A stretch of 8,076 bases of DNA from DASTHS01 sp035718085 (GTDB lineage Bacteria; Actinomycetota; Acidimicrobiia; Acidimicrobiales; Palsa-688): the NCBI GenBank assembly GCA_035718085.1, contig DASTHS010000224.1, positions 1 through 8,076 of the forward strand, read 5' to 3'. This document shows, in pieces, positions 1-5,946 of this stretch; the first letter of the stretch is position 1, and each line of letters opens with the position of its first letter. The notes under the pieces were generated by a model. It had not been told where the DNA came from and did no database searches. It was given only the letters and a program-made list of their open reading frames with translations. The position numbers and the translations under genes are program-made.

Positions 1-45
1 GAAGGCGGTGCCGGTGCGGGGGGCGGGGGCGCCGGCGGCGGTCAC
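1..45 (-). CDS. N-terminal 15 codons of a gene cut by the left edge; possible HerA-type ATPase
   Basis: On the minus strand the nurA stop TGA (44-42) overlaps a GTG (45-43), forming GTGA. The frame stays open to the window edge, giving MTAAGAPAPRTGTAF. A 4-base stop/start overlap is a common sign of translational coupling in high-GC genomes. NurA nucleases are typically encoded beside the HerA hexameric DNA-pumping ATPase, so a HerA-like product is the natural guess. Nothing in these 15 residues identifies the family, and the Ala/Pro-rich start is only a typical variable N-terminus. The gene call rests on the overlap and the absence of a stop. The HerA assignment is inference from the known NurA association. 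Confidence 0.4.
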   Translation of the reverse strand, partial: MTAAGAPAPRTGTAF

Positions 46-1064
46 GCCCGCTCCATCAGGCGGTGGCGGTCGCTGAACGCCCGGTCGCGGACGCCCTCGT
101 CGAGGCCGGTGCGGGCCCAGCGGTCGTCGAGGCGGCGCCACAGCTCGTCGCGCACCCAGCTGCCGCAGGCGGCCAGCCGGTCGGCCACGGTCAGCGGGTA
201 CGGGTATCCGGGGAAGGCGGCGTCGTCGCAGAGGGCGCTGAGCCGCCCGAGCTCGCCCTCGGCGTCGGCGGCGGCGGGCAGGTCGACCCGGAACGCGTAG
301 GGCGCGTCGGGGTCGAGGCGGGCCACCACCACCTGCAGGCCGGCGCCGACGTCGGGGCGGGTGGTGGCCACCGGCGCCCACCACGTGGCCCGCGGGCTGA
401 GGGCGGCGGCCGCCTGCTGTTCGAGCAGCCCGACCAGCGGCGCCCCGCCGCGGGCCAGCGACGAGTGCTTGGTGACCCCGGCGACGGTGACGCCCCGGTC
501 GGCGGCGCGGGCCAGCAGCGCCTCCAGCCAGGACGACGGGATGCGCCAGTCGGGCTGCAGGTCGCCGTCGACCAGCACCACGGCGCCGGGGTCGGCGGCC
601 TCCACGGCGGCCGCGGTGGCGCGCCACTCGCCCCAGTCGCGCAGCAGCCCGACGTCGACCGACGAGCCGGGCGGCACGGGGGCGCCGGTGCGGGCCAGGC
701 TGGCGCGCTCCTCGCCGCAGCCGAGCAGGTGCGCCTCGAGGTCGCCCTCGGACTCGAGCGCCATGGCGCCGGCGCGCCAGCGCACGGTGGCGGCGCGGGT
801 GGCCACCACCTGCAGGGTGCGGGCGTCGGCCACCAGCGCCTGGCCGCCGTCGACCGCCCAGCAGTCGCCGGGCGCCCCGGCCCGGGCGAGGGGGCGGGGG
901 GTCACCTCGGCGGCGAACACCAGGTCGCCGCGGGTCGGGTCGGACAGGCCGCCGCCGCCGGTCAGCAGCTCCGCCACCCGGTCGGCGGTGGCCGCCACCG
1001 GATCGGCGGTGGCCGTCACCGCACCGTCGGGCGTGATGCTGGGGTGCGGGTCGACGGTCGCCAC
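42..1064 (-). CDS. nurA: NurA-domain DNA double-strand break repair nuclease
   Basis: The 340-residue product matches the NurA nuclease fold, an RNase H-like 5'-3' nuclease that works with HerA in resecting DNA ends. Visible motifs in order: AVDGG (70-74, acidic D72), a Glu in RDWGEW (E146), VLVDGDL (163-169, D166/D168), GVTKHSSL (196-203), YAFRVD (256-261) and GYPYPLTVAD (286-295). D72, E146 and D166 are spaced like the metal-binding triad of archaeal NurA. The late Tyr is present (Y287), but D295 falls where archaeal enzymes, as I recall them, carry His. I chose the GTG at 1064 because AAGG lies 8 bases upstream and no homology would precede it. Residues 1-40 look like a variable leader. 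The stop overlaps the next gene on the same strand, so an operon is likely. The family call is fairly firm; the repair role is inferred from the family. Confidence 0.78.
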   Translation of the reverse strand: MATVDPHPSITPDGAVTATADPVAATADRVAELLTGGGGLSDPTRGDLVFAAEVTPRPLARAGAPGDCWAVDGGQALVADARTLQVVATRAATVRWRAGAMALESEGDLEAHLLGCGEERASLARTGAPVPPGSSVDVGLLRDWGEWRATAAAVEAADPGAVVLVDGDLQPDWRIPSSWLEALLARAADRGVTVAGVTKHSSLARGGAPLVGLLEQQAAAALSPRATWWAPVATTRPDVGAGLQVVVARLDPDAPYAFRVDLPAAADAEGELGRLSALCDDAAFPGYPYPLTVADRLAACGSWVRDELWRRLDDRWARTGLDEGVRDRAFSDRHRLMERA

Positions 1065-1101
1065 CGCCCCAGCCTTGCAGCCGGGGCCGCCGGCGCGAGT
1101 C

Positions 1102-1172
1102 GATGCGACCGCTCGGCGTCATGACGACGCCTTCCGCCCCATGATGCGACCGCACGGGGTCGTGACGACGCC
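1102..1172. repeat. Two direct copies of a 30-bp sequence, operator-like
   Basis: The segments 1102-1131 and 1143-1172 match at 27 of 30 bases, with the period of 41 bp and an unrelated 11-bp spacer. Both begin GATGCGACCG and end TGACGACGCC. Each contains dyad symmetry. In copy 1, CGTCATGACG (1117-1126) is a perfect palindrome, and GGCGTC/GACGCC arms flank a 5-base centre (1115-1131). In copy 2, GTCGT-G-ACGAC (1159-1169) is a perfect inverted repeat. A third TGACG occurs at 1184-1188, so these cores start at 1122, 1163 and 1184, which is 41 and 21 bp apart, close to four and two helical turns. The position between divergent nurA and the exporter gene suggests regulator binding sites. No regulator gene is visible. 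Confidence 0.6.
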
Positions 1173-1256
1173 GTGCTGCACCATGACGTGCCCGCACCGC
1201 GGCCTCCGGGCTGGGCGGGTCGGGTCGGGCCGAGTTGCCGGTCGGCGCCCCCCGAT

Positions 1257-1268
1257 GGGAACGTTCCC
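1257..1268. promoter_or_regulatory. Perfect 12-bp palindrome upstream of the MFS gene
   Basis: GGGAACGTTCCC reads identically on both strands and lies 33 bp before the chosen GTG start of the exporter, where an operator over the promoter or early leader would sit. Its AACGTT centre is AT-rich compared with its surroundings. A regulator-binding role is inferred from symmetry and position. No clear -10/-35 pair is visible next to it. Confidence 0.4.
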
Positions 1269-1301
1269 CCGGACGTGGCGACGGGCGAGAGGACCAACGA
1301 G

Positions 1302-2648
1302 GTGACCGCATCCCACCACCGCCCCCCGCCTCCGGCCGCTGGGGCCGACCCGGGCCCCGGCACACCCGCCGAGCCCGGGCCGCCGGTCGGCCCGACCGCG
1401 CCGGGCGACCCGACCCTCGGGGGGGCGTCGGAGAAGGGGGCCCTCCGGCCACTGTGGATGCAGGTCTACCTGCCGAACCTGGTGCTGGCGGCCGGGCAGG
1501 GCGCCATGCTGCCGGTGCTGGTCTACGCCGCCCACGACCTGCACGCCACGCCCGGGGTGGCGACGGCGGTGGTGGCCGCCAACGCCTTCGGCACCATGCT
1601 GTTCGACCTGCCGGCAGGCCGGGTCGTCGCCCGGCTCGGCGAGAACCGGTCGGGCTGGCTGGGCGCGGCGCTGATGGCCGCCGGGCTCGTCGGCTGCCTG
1701 CTCGCCGGGTCGGTGCCGGTGCTGGCGGCGTCGCTGTTCGTGCAGGCCGGCGGCCTGGCGCTCTGGAGCCTGGCCCGCCTGACGCACCTCAGCCGGGTGG
1801 CCCCGCCGGCCGTGCGGGGCCGGGCCCTGTCGCTCTTCGGCGGGGTGATGCGGGCCGGCAACGTGATCGGGCCGTTCGTGTTCGTGGCCGTCGCCGCCCG
1901 CAACGACGCCGCCGCCGCCTTCGCCGTCTACCTCGTCGCCGTGCTCCTGGCCCTGCTCTGGCTGGTGGCGGCGCGCGACCGCTCCGACCACGAGGCCAGC
2001 GCCGGCAGGCAGGAGACCGTGCGCCCGCTGCGGGTGCTCCACGACCACCGCCGGGGGTTCGCCACCTCGGGGGTGGGGGCGTTCGGCATCATGCTGCTGC
2101 GGGGCAGCCGCACGGCGATCGTGCCGCTGTGGGCGGCCCACATCGGGCTCGGCTCGTCGACGGCGGCGACGATCTTCGCGTGGACGTCGCTGGTCGACCT
2201 GGCCCTGTTCTATCCCGCCGGGGTCGTGTCGGACCGGTGGGGGCGGCGGGCCGTCGCCCTGCCCTGCATCGCCCTGCTGTCGGTGGGGCACCTGCTGATC
2301 CCGCTCAGCCACAGCGCCCGCGGGCTCTTCGCCGTCGCCCTGCTGCTCGGCGTGGGCAACGGCATGGGGTCGGGCATCGTCATGACCCTCGGCGCCGACC
2401 TGAGCCCAGCGGTCGGGCGGGCGTCGTTCCTGTCGGTGTGGCGGCTGGTGTCCGACGCCGGCAACACCACCGGCCCGCTCGTCGACTCGGTGGTGGTGGC
2501 GGCGGCGTCGATCACCTTCGCCGGCCCCGTCGCCGGGGTGCTCGGCCTGGTCGCCGGGGTGGTGCTCGCCGTGGGCCTCGAGGAACCCGGCCGGCGGCGG
2601 GCCTCCCCAGCGTCGCCGGCCGGGCCCCACGGCACGGGCGTCGGCTGA
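1302..2648 (+). CDS. Major facilitator superfamily (MFS) transporter, probable exporter
   Basis: The 448-residue product is an integral membrane protein with about 12 hydrophobic segments. Residues 1-51 are a Pro/Gly/Ala-rich cytoplasmic leader, and the membrane domain begins near WMQVYLPNLVLAAG (52). An MFS motif A-like loop, GRVVARLGENR, follows the second helix (from 106), and the equivalent loop in the second half is a canonical GVVSDRWGRR (307-316), as in proton-driven drug or metabolite exporters. The substrate cannot be told from sequence. I chose GTG 1302 because GAGAGGA (1287-1293) stands 8 bases upstream. The frame stays open back to an ATG at 1173, but that would add 43 non-hydrophobic residues with no ribosome site. 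The gene is divergent from nurA and converges with the secreted-protein gene, leaving 2 bp between stops and no room for a terminator outside coding sequence. Confidence 0.85.
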   Translation: MTASHHRPPPPAAGADPGPGTPAEPGPPVGPTAPGDPTLGGASEKGALRPLWMQVYLPNLVLAAGQGAMLPVLVYAAHDLHATPGVATAVVAANAFGTMLFDLPAGRVVARLGENRSGWLGAALMAAGLVGCLLAGSVPVLAASLFVQAGGLALWSLARLTHLSRVAPPAVRGRALSLFGGVMRAGNVIGPFVFVAVAARNDAAAAFAVYLVAVLLALLWLVAARDRSDHEASAGRQETVRPLRVLHDHRRGFATSGVGAFGIMLLRGSRTAIVPLWAAHIGLGSSTAATIFAWTSLVDLALFYPAGVVSDRWGRRAVALPCIALLSVGHLLIPLSHSARGLFAVALLLGVGNGMGSGIVMTLGADLSPAVGRASFLSVWRLVSDAGNTTGPLVDSVVVAAASITFAGPVAGVLGLVAGVVLAVGLEEPGRRRASPASPAGPHGTGVG

Positions 2649-2650
2649 GG

Positions 2651-3868
2651 TCAGCCCCGGCTGTCGGAACCGCGGTTGTCGGAGCCGTGGTCGTCGCTCT
2701 TGCCCTGGTGGCCGGGGACGAACAGCATGCCCTGGGGGGCCAGGGCGGCACCCACCGAGGTCACGGCGCCGCTGGAGAGGTCGAGCGTGCCCAGGTAGTT
2801 GGCAGTCGTGCAGGTGCTGGGGGCGCTGTTGTCGCTGCATGGCGTCGCCGCCACGAACGCCTGCCCGACCCGGAACGGCCCGGTCACCCGGTCGACGGCG
2901 TCGGCCGACGGGTCGGTGACGTAGAGGGCGCCGCGGGAGGTCACGAAGGCGGTGTCGTTGACCGACTGGCTGAGCTGCAGGACCGAGAGCGACGACCCGC
3001 CGATGGGGTCGGTCGTGTAGACCTGCTGGTCGTCGCCCTGGCTGTCGAGCATGAACTCGCCGCCGAAGCGGGGGGCCGATCCGGGCACGACGGTGCTGGA
3101 GTCGGGGTCGGTCAACGCCAGCCGCGAGGGTGCGCCGGCGTTGGCAGGGGTGGCGGCAGCAGTGTCGGAGAAGCCGTTGGTCAGGACCGCCGTGCCGGTC
3201 GCCGGTGCGCTCCCGGCGGGGCAAGTGGTAGGCGCGACGCCGGGTTCGAGGGTGGCGGCGTAGACCGCGGGCACGTCGGCCGGCGACGGGTCGGGCGCCG
3301 ACGCGCTGATGACCAACCTGCCGCCGTAGTAGGCGATGCTGTCGGTGCCGCCGCCGTGGGGGAGGGGGTTGGCGTTGTAGCAGTAGTGGGTGACCGCCGA
3401 GCTCCCGCGCTGGGGGGCGACGGTGTACAGGCTGGAGTTGCCGTCCTCGTCGACCGTGGCGACCACCGCGTTCATGGCGGGGTCGACGCCGAGCCCGTCG
3501 ATCTTCCCGGTGAGGTCCCACTGGCCGACCTGCTGGCCGTCGGGGGTCAGCTCGACGAGCGAGCTCTGGGTGCCGCCGTTGTTGGCCGGCCCTCCTGTGG
3601 AGCCCACCCCGTTCTGGAACGCCACGAACAGCCGGTCGCCGAGGCGCACGATGTCGTCGGGCTTGGTGAGCGGCTTGCCCAGGCCGGTGGTGGCGCCCTC
3701 GGCGGTGAAGATTGGGGTGACCTGGTAGCCGGCCGACGCCGGAGCGTCGTCGTGGGGCGCTGCGTGGGCGACGGCCGGCGACATGGCGCCCAGCGGCAGG
3801 GCGACGAACCCGGCGGCCAGGGCCGCACCGAACCTGCCCGTGGTGGCCCCTGTGTGGCGAGCTTGCAT
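2651..3868 (-). CDS. Secreted protein of unknown function, probable beta-propeller-like fold
   Basis: The 405-residue product has a clear Sec signal peptide: basic N-terminus, hydrophobic stretch GAALAAGFVALPLGA (14-28), and likely cleavage after AHA (34-36). The mature part is rich in short beta-strand/turn segments such as DDIVRLGDRLFVAFQNG, LVELTPDGQQVGQWDL and GALYVTDPSADAV. These resemble blades of NHL- or WD-type propellers, and I recall similar uncharacterised exported actinobacterial proteins. Four cysteines in the mature part could form disulfides. No catalytic motif is evident. The tail (SDDHGSDNRGSDSRG) is hydrophilic, with a 5-residue imperfect repeat, and has no LPXTG or membrane anchor, so release is likely. 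I chose ATG 3868 because GAGGAG lies 7 bases upstream and the signal peptide begins there; an in-frame start at 4009 would bury the signal. The propeller fold is inference. Confidence 0.75.
   Translation of the reverse strand: MQARHTGATTGRFGAALAAGFVALPLGAMSPAVAHAAPHDDAPASAGYQVTPIFTAEGATTGLGKPLTKPDDIVRLGDRLFVAFQNGVGSTGGPANNGGTQSSLVELTPDGQQVGQWDLTGKIDGLGVDPAMNAVVATVDEDGNSSLYTVAPQRGSSAVTHYCYNANPLPHGGGTDSIAYYGGRLVISASAPDPSPADVPAVYAATLEPGVAPTTCPAGSAPATGTAVLTNGFSDTAAATPANAGAPSRLALTDPDSSTVVPGSAPRFGGEFMLDSQGDDQQVYTTDPIGGSSLSVLQLSQSVNDTAFVTSRGALYVTDPSADAVDRVTGPFRVGQAFVAATPCSDNSAPSTCTTANYLGTLDLSSGAVTSVGAALAPQGMLFVPGHQGKSDDHGSDNRGSDSRG
2661..2690 (-). repeat. Two 15-bp tandem units in the tail of the secreted-protein gene
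   Basis: Units 2661-2675 and 2676-2690 match at 12 of 15 positions. In the reading frame they specify the repeated GSDNR/GSDSR residues at the hydrophilic C-terminus. This is a small duplication inside a disordered tail and probably evolves by slippage. Confidence 0.5.
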
Positions 3869-4003
3869 CTCGTGCTCCTCGTGTCGATCGAGCCCGGCGG
3901 GTCGGTGTGACCCACCTGGCCCACGCGCTACCCGGCCCGCCTGAACGCCGGGGCACGCGCCGGCAACATCGAGGCGAACTCCTGGCACGGGGCCCTTCCC
4001 GCC

Positions 4004-4082
4004 CGGCACCCGGCACCCGGCACCCGGTGCCCGTCCGGCCCGGCACCCGGTGCCCCTTGAACGGTGCTCGGTGCCCGGTGCT
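4004..4082. repeat. Array of nine 7-bp units (CGGYRCY) arranged as dyads upstream of Ku
   Basis: CGGCACC occurs at 4004, 4011, 4018 and 4041. CGGTGCC occurs at 4025, 4048 and 4069. CGGTGCT occurs at 4062 and 4076. From 4041 to 4082 everything stays in 7-bp register, including one non-matching heptamer (4055-4061). The units build two identical perfect dyads, GGCACC-C-GGTGCC, at 4019-4031 and 4042-4054, 23 bp apart. The left side carries three tandem CGGCACC and the right side three CGGTGCY, so the whole array could fold into an extended hairpin. It lies between the divergent secreted-protein and Ku genes, ending 30 bp before the Ku start. It could be an operator array, a structured element or a slippage-prone tract; the sequence alone does not decide. 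Confidence 0.75.
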
Positions 4083-4104
4083 CGACGGCCCTACTTGGGG
4101 AACA

Positions 4105-4114
4105 ATGACGTCAT
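4105..4114. promoter_or_regulatory. 10-bp palindrome overlapping the Ku start codon
   Basis: ATGACGTCAT is a perfect palindrome whose last two bases are the first two of the Ku ATG at 4113. Just upstream, AACAAT (4101-4106) has the A and T of a -10 hexamer (TAnnnT) and would end 6 bases before the ATG, a spacing typical of leaderless actinobacterial transcripts. A regulator bound here would cover the transcription start. GGGGAA (4097-4102) could instead act as a weak ribosome site, so leadered initiation is not excluded. Confidence 0.3.
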
Positions 4115-4931
4115 GCCCCGCGCCATCTGGTCAGGCTCTGTGAGCTTCGGGCTGGTGAACGTGCCGGTGAAGCTGGTGACGGCGACGTCGTCGAAGGACG
4201 TGCGCTTCAACATGCTCCACGCCCCCGACGGCGGCCGCATCAACCAGAAGCGGGTGTGCTCGGTCGACGGGGCCGACGTGGAGTGGGGCGACACGGTCAA
4301 GGGCTACGACCTCGGCGGCGGCCGCTACGTGGTCGTCGAGCCCGAGGAGCTCGCCGCCCTCGACCCGGAGGCGACACGCACCATCGACATCGAGGAGTTC
4401 GTCGAGCTCTCCGACATCGACCCCCTCTACTTCGAGCACAGCTACTACCTGGTGCCCGACGGCCGGGCCGACAAGCCCTACGCCCTGCTGGCCGAGACGA
4501 TGGCCCGCACCGGCAAGGTGGCCCTCGGCCGGTTCGTGCTGCGCACCAAGCAGTACCTGGCCGCCATGCGCTCGCTCGACGGGGTGCTGGTGCTCTCGAC
4601 GATGCTCTATCCCGACGAGATCGTCGCCACCGACGAGCTGCGGGTGCCGACCACCGCCGACACCCGCCCGAGCGACCGTGAGCTCGACATGGCCGAGCGG
4701 CTCGTCGAGTCGCTCACCGTGGCGTTCGACCCGGCGAAGTACCACGACGACTACCGGGAGAAGGTGCTGGCCCTGATCGACGCCAAGGCCGCCGGCGAGG
4801 TCGTCGAGGCCCCCACCGCCCCCGCCCAGCCGGCCGAGATCCACGACCTGCTGGCCGCCCTCGAGGCCAGCCTGGCCGCCGCCGGTGAACGCCAGGCCGC
4901 GGCCGGCGAGCGGCAAGCGGCGTCGGCCTAG
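4113..4931 (+). CDS. ku: Bacterial Ku protein (non-homologous end joining)
   Basis: The 272-residue product begins MPRAIWSGSVSFGLVNVPVK, the hallmark start of bacterial Ku, which fixes the ATG at 4113. The homodimer forms a ring on double-strand DNA ends and recruits the LigD ligase/polymerase. Further family signatures are VCSVDGADVEW, GRYVVVEPEELAAL, IDPLYFEHSYYLVPD, TGKVALGRFVLRTKQYLAAMR and VESLTVAFDPAKYHDDYREKVLALI. The core is complete and of normal length. The C-terminus is short, with a 7-residue duplication (AAGERQA twice) before the stop, and it lacks the long Lys-rich tail seen in some Ku proteins. That suggests limited tail-mediated DNA binding, an inference. A polymerase gene follows after 23 bp on the same strand, almost certainly in one transcript. 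The upstream region carries the heptamer array and a start-overlapping palindrome. Confidence 0.95.
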   Translation: MPRAIWSGSVSFGLVNVPVKLVTATSSKDVRFNMLHAPDGGRINQKRVCSVDGADVEWGDTVKGYDLGGGRYVVVEPEELAALDPEATRTIDIEEFVELSDIDPLYFEHSYYLVPDGRADKPYALLAETMARTGKVALGRFVLRTKQYLAAMRSLDGVLVLSTMLYPDEIVATDELRVPTTADTRPSDRELDMAERLVESLTVAFDPAKYHDDYREKVLALIDAKAAGEVVEAPTAPAQPAEIHDLLAALEASLAAAGERQAAAGERQAASA

Positions 4932-4954
4932 CGGGCCCGGCGCCGCCCGCTGCC

Positions 4955-5851
4955 ATGGCGAAACCGCCGCCGGTGGAGGTGACCGTCGAGGGCCGCCACC
5001 TCAAGCTCTCCAACCTCGACAAGGTGCTGTGGCCGGCCGCCGGCTTCACCAAGGGCCAGATGGTCGACTACTACACGCGGGTGGCGGCGGTGATGGTGCC
5101 GCACGTGGTGGGCCGGGCGATCACCCGGACCCGCTGGCCCGACGGGGTCGACGGCCCCCACTTCTACGAGAAGGCGTGCCCCTCCTACGCCCCCGACTGG
5201 GTGCCCCGCGTCGAGATGGGCGACGTGACCTACTGCGGGGTCGACTCCACCGCCGCGCTGGTGTGGCTGGCCAACCTGGCCGCCATCGAGATCCACCCGA
5301 CCCTCGCCGGGGCGCCCGACCTCGACCGGCCCCGCAGCGTGGTCTTCGACCTCGACCCCGGCGCCCCCGCCGACGTCGTCACCTGCGCCCGGGTCGCGCT
5401 GTTGCTGCGCGACGTGCTCGACCGCCTCGGCCTGCAGGCGTGGGTAAAGACCTCGGGCAGCAAGGGCCTCCAGCTCTACGTGCCCCTCAACACCCCGGTC
5501 GGCTACGACGCCACCCGGGGGTTCAGCAACGCCCTGGCCCGCCTGCTGGAACGGTCGCACCCCGACCTGGTGGTCACCAGCCAGGAGAAGCGGCTGCGGC
5601 CGGGCAAGGTGCTGATCGACTGGAGCCAGAACACCGCCTCCAAGACCACGGTGGCCGTCTACTCGTTGCGGGCACGCGAAGCACCCACGTGCTCGACGCC
5701 GGTGACCTGGGACGAGGTCGACCACGCCGCCAGCACGGGGGACGGCGGCGGGCTGCGCTTCGAGGCCGCCGCCGTGCTCGACCGGGTGGAACGCCTCGGT
5801 GACCTGATGGCGCCGGTGCTCACCGTCGAGCAGGAGCTGCCGGCCCTCTGA
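4955..5851 (+). CDS. LigD-type polymerase/primase domain protein, stand-alone (NHEJ)
   Basis: The 298-residue product is a complete LigD polymerase domain of the archaeo-eukaryotic primase superfamily. It adds nucleotides, preferentially ribonucleotides in characterised members, at Ku-held breaks. Recognisable parts are LSNLDKVLWPAAGFTKGQ (near 18-35), HFYEKACPSYAPDWV, the metal-binding pair in VVFDLDPG (D132, D134), the nucleotide-binding loop SGSKGLQLYVP (S167-K170) and LIDWSQN with the third acidic residue D222, then YSLRAREAP and STPVTWDEV. The position that is His in the SGxKGLH loop of well-studied LigD polymerases, as I recall it, is Gln173 here. There is no ATP-dependent ligase or phosphoesterase domain, so a ligase must act from another gene. 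I chose ATG 4955, although no clear ribosome site precedes it. Coupling to Ku 23 bp upstream may explain that. Family call firm; ligD would be a misleading symbol. Confidence 0.92.
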   Translation: MAKPPPVEVTVEGRHLKLSNLDKVLWPAAGFTKGQMVDYYTRVAAVMVPHVVGRAITRTRWPDGVDGPHFYEKACPSYAPDWVPRVEMGDVTYCGVDSTAALVWLANLAAIEIHPTLAGAPDLDRPRSVVFDLDPGAPADVVTCARVALLLRDVLDRLGLQAWVKTSGSKGLQLYVPLNTPVGYDATRGFSNALARLLERSHPDLVVTSQEKRLRPGKVLIDWSQNTASKTTVAVYSLRAREAPTCSTPVTWDEVDHAASTGDGGGLRFEAAAVLDRVERLGDLMAPVLTVEQELPAL

Positions 5852-5862
5852 GGCGTCAGCGG

Positions 5863-5914
5863 CGGCCCGGGTCGGCGGCCCCCGGCGCCGCTCCCCGCTC
5901 CGCTGCCCGGGCCG
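5863..5914 (+). terminator. Weak candidate hairpin after the polymerase gene
   Basis: CGGCCCGGG (5863-5871) is the exact reverse complement of CCCGGGCCG (5906-5914), and a shorter GCGGC/GCCGC pair (5874-5878, 5887-5891) lies in the loop. The structure stands just after the stop at 5851. It has no T-run and a 34-base loop, and such pairs arise easily in sequence this GC-rich, so this is only a possible terminator. The remaining 5915-5946 holds the candidate -10 of the next gene. Confidence 0.2.
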
Positions 5915-5934
5915 ACGATCACGGCCGGGCGCGG

Positions 5935-5940
5935 CAGACT
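5935..5940 (+). promoter_or_regulatory. Candidate -10 element for a leaderless ChrB-like transcript
   Basis: CAGACT keeps the second-position A and final T of the actinobacterial -10 (TAnnnT) and ends 6 bases before the GTG at 5947. No purine-rich ribosome site is visible between them. The arrangement suits a transcript starting at or very near the start codon. No convincing -35 is seen. Confidence 0.3.
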
Positions 5941-5946
5941 CGGGGC

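Noticed and set aside
1102..1172. The 30-bp repeats as a mini CRISPR array
   Set aside because: There are only two units, the spacer is 11 bp, the copies are imperfect and there are no cas genes.
1173..1301. An ATG at 1173 as start of the exporter
   Set aside because: It would add 43 residues without homology or a ribosome site and would begin right after the repeat pair; GTG 1302 has a strong GAGAGGA at proper spacing.
2640..2660. A bidirectional terminator between the convergent exporter and secreted-protein genes
   Set aside because: The stops are 2 bp apart and no hairpin with a T-run is visible there.
1235..3910. An 891-codon open frame on the plus strand
   Set aside because: It shifts frame relative to the exporter and is antisense to the secreted-protein gene. 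The product is Arg/Gly-rich with no domain.
3869..4009. A start at 4009 for the secreted protein
   Set aside because: It would place 47 residues before an obvious signal peptide and read through the heptamer array region; ATG 3868 has GAGGAG at 7 bases.
1119..4046. A 975-codon open frame on the minus strand
   Set aside because: It runs antisense to the exporter and out of frame with the secreted-protein gene. Its product is Arg/Gly/Pro/His-rich low-complexity sequence, typical of off-frame reading in very GC-rich DNA.
4955..5851. Naming the polymerase gene ligD
   Set aside because: The ligase and phosphoesterase domains that define LigD are absent.
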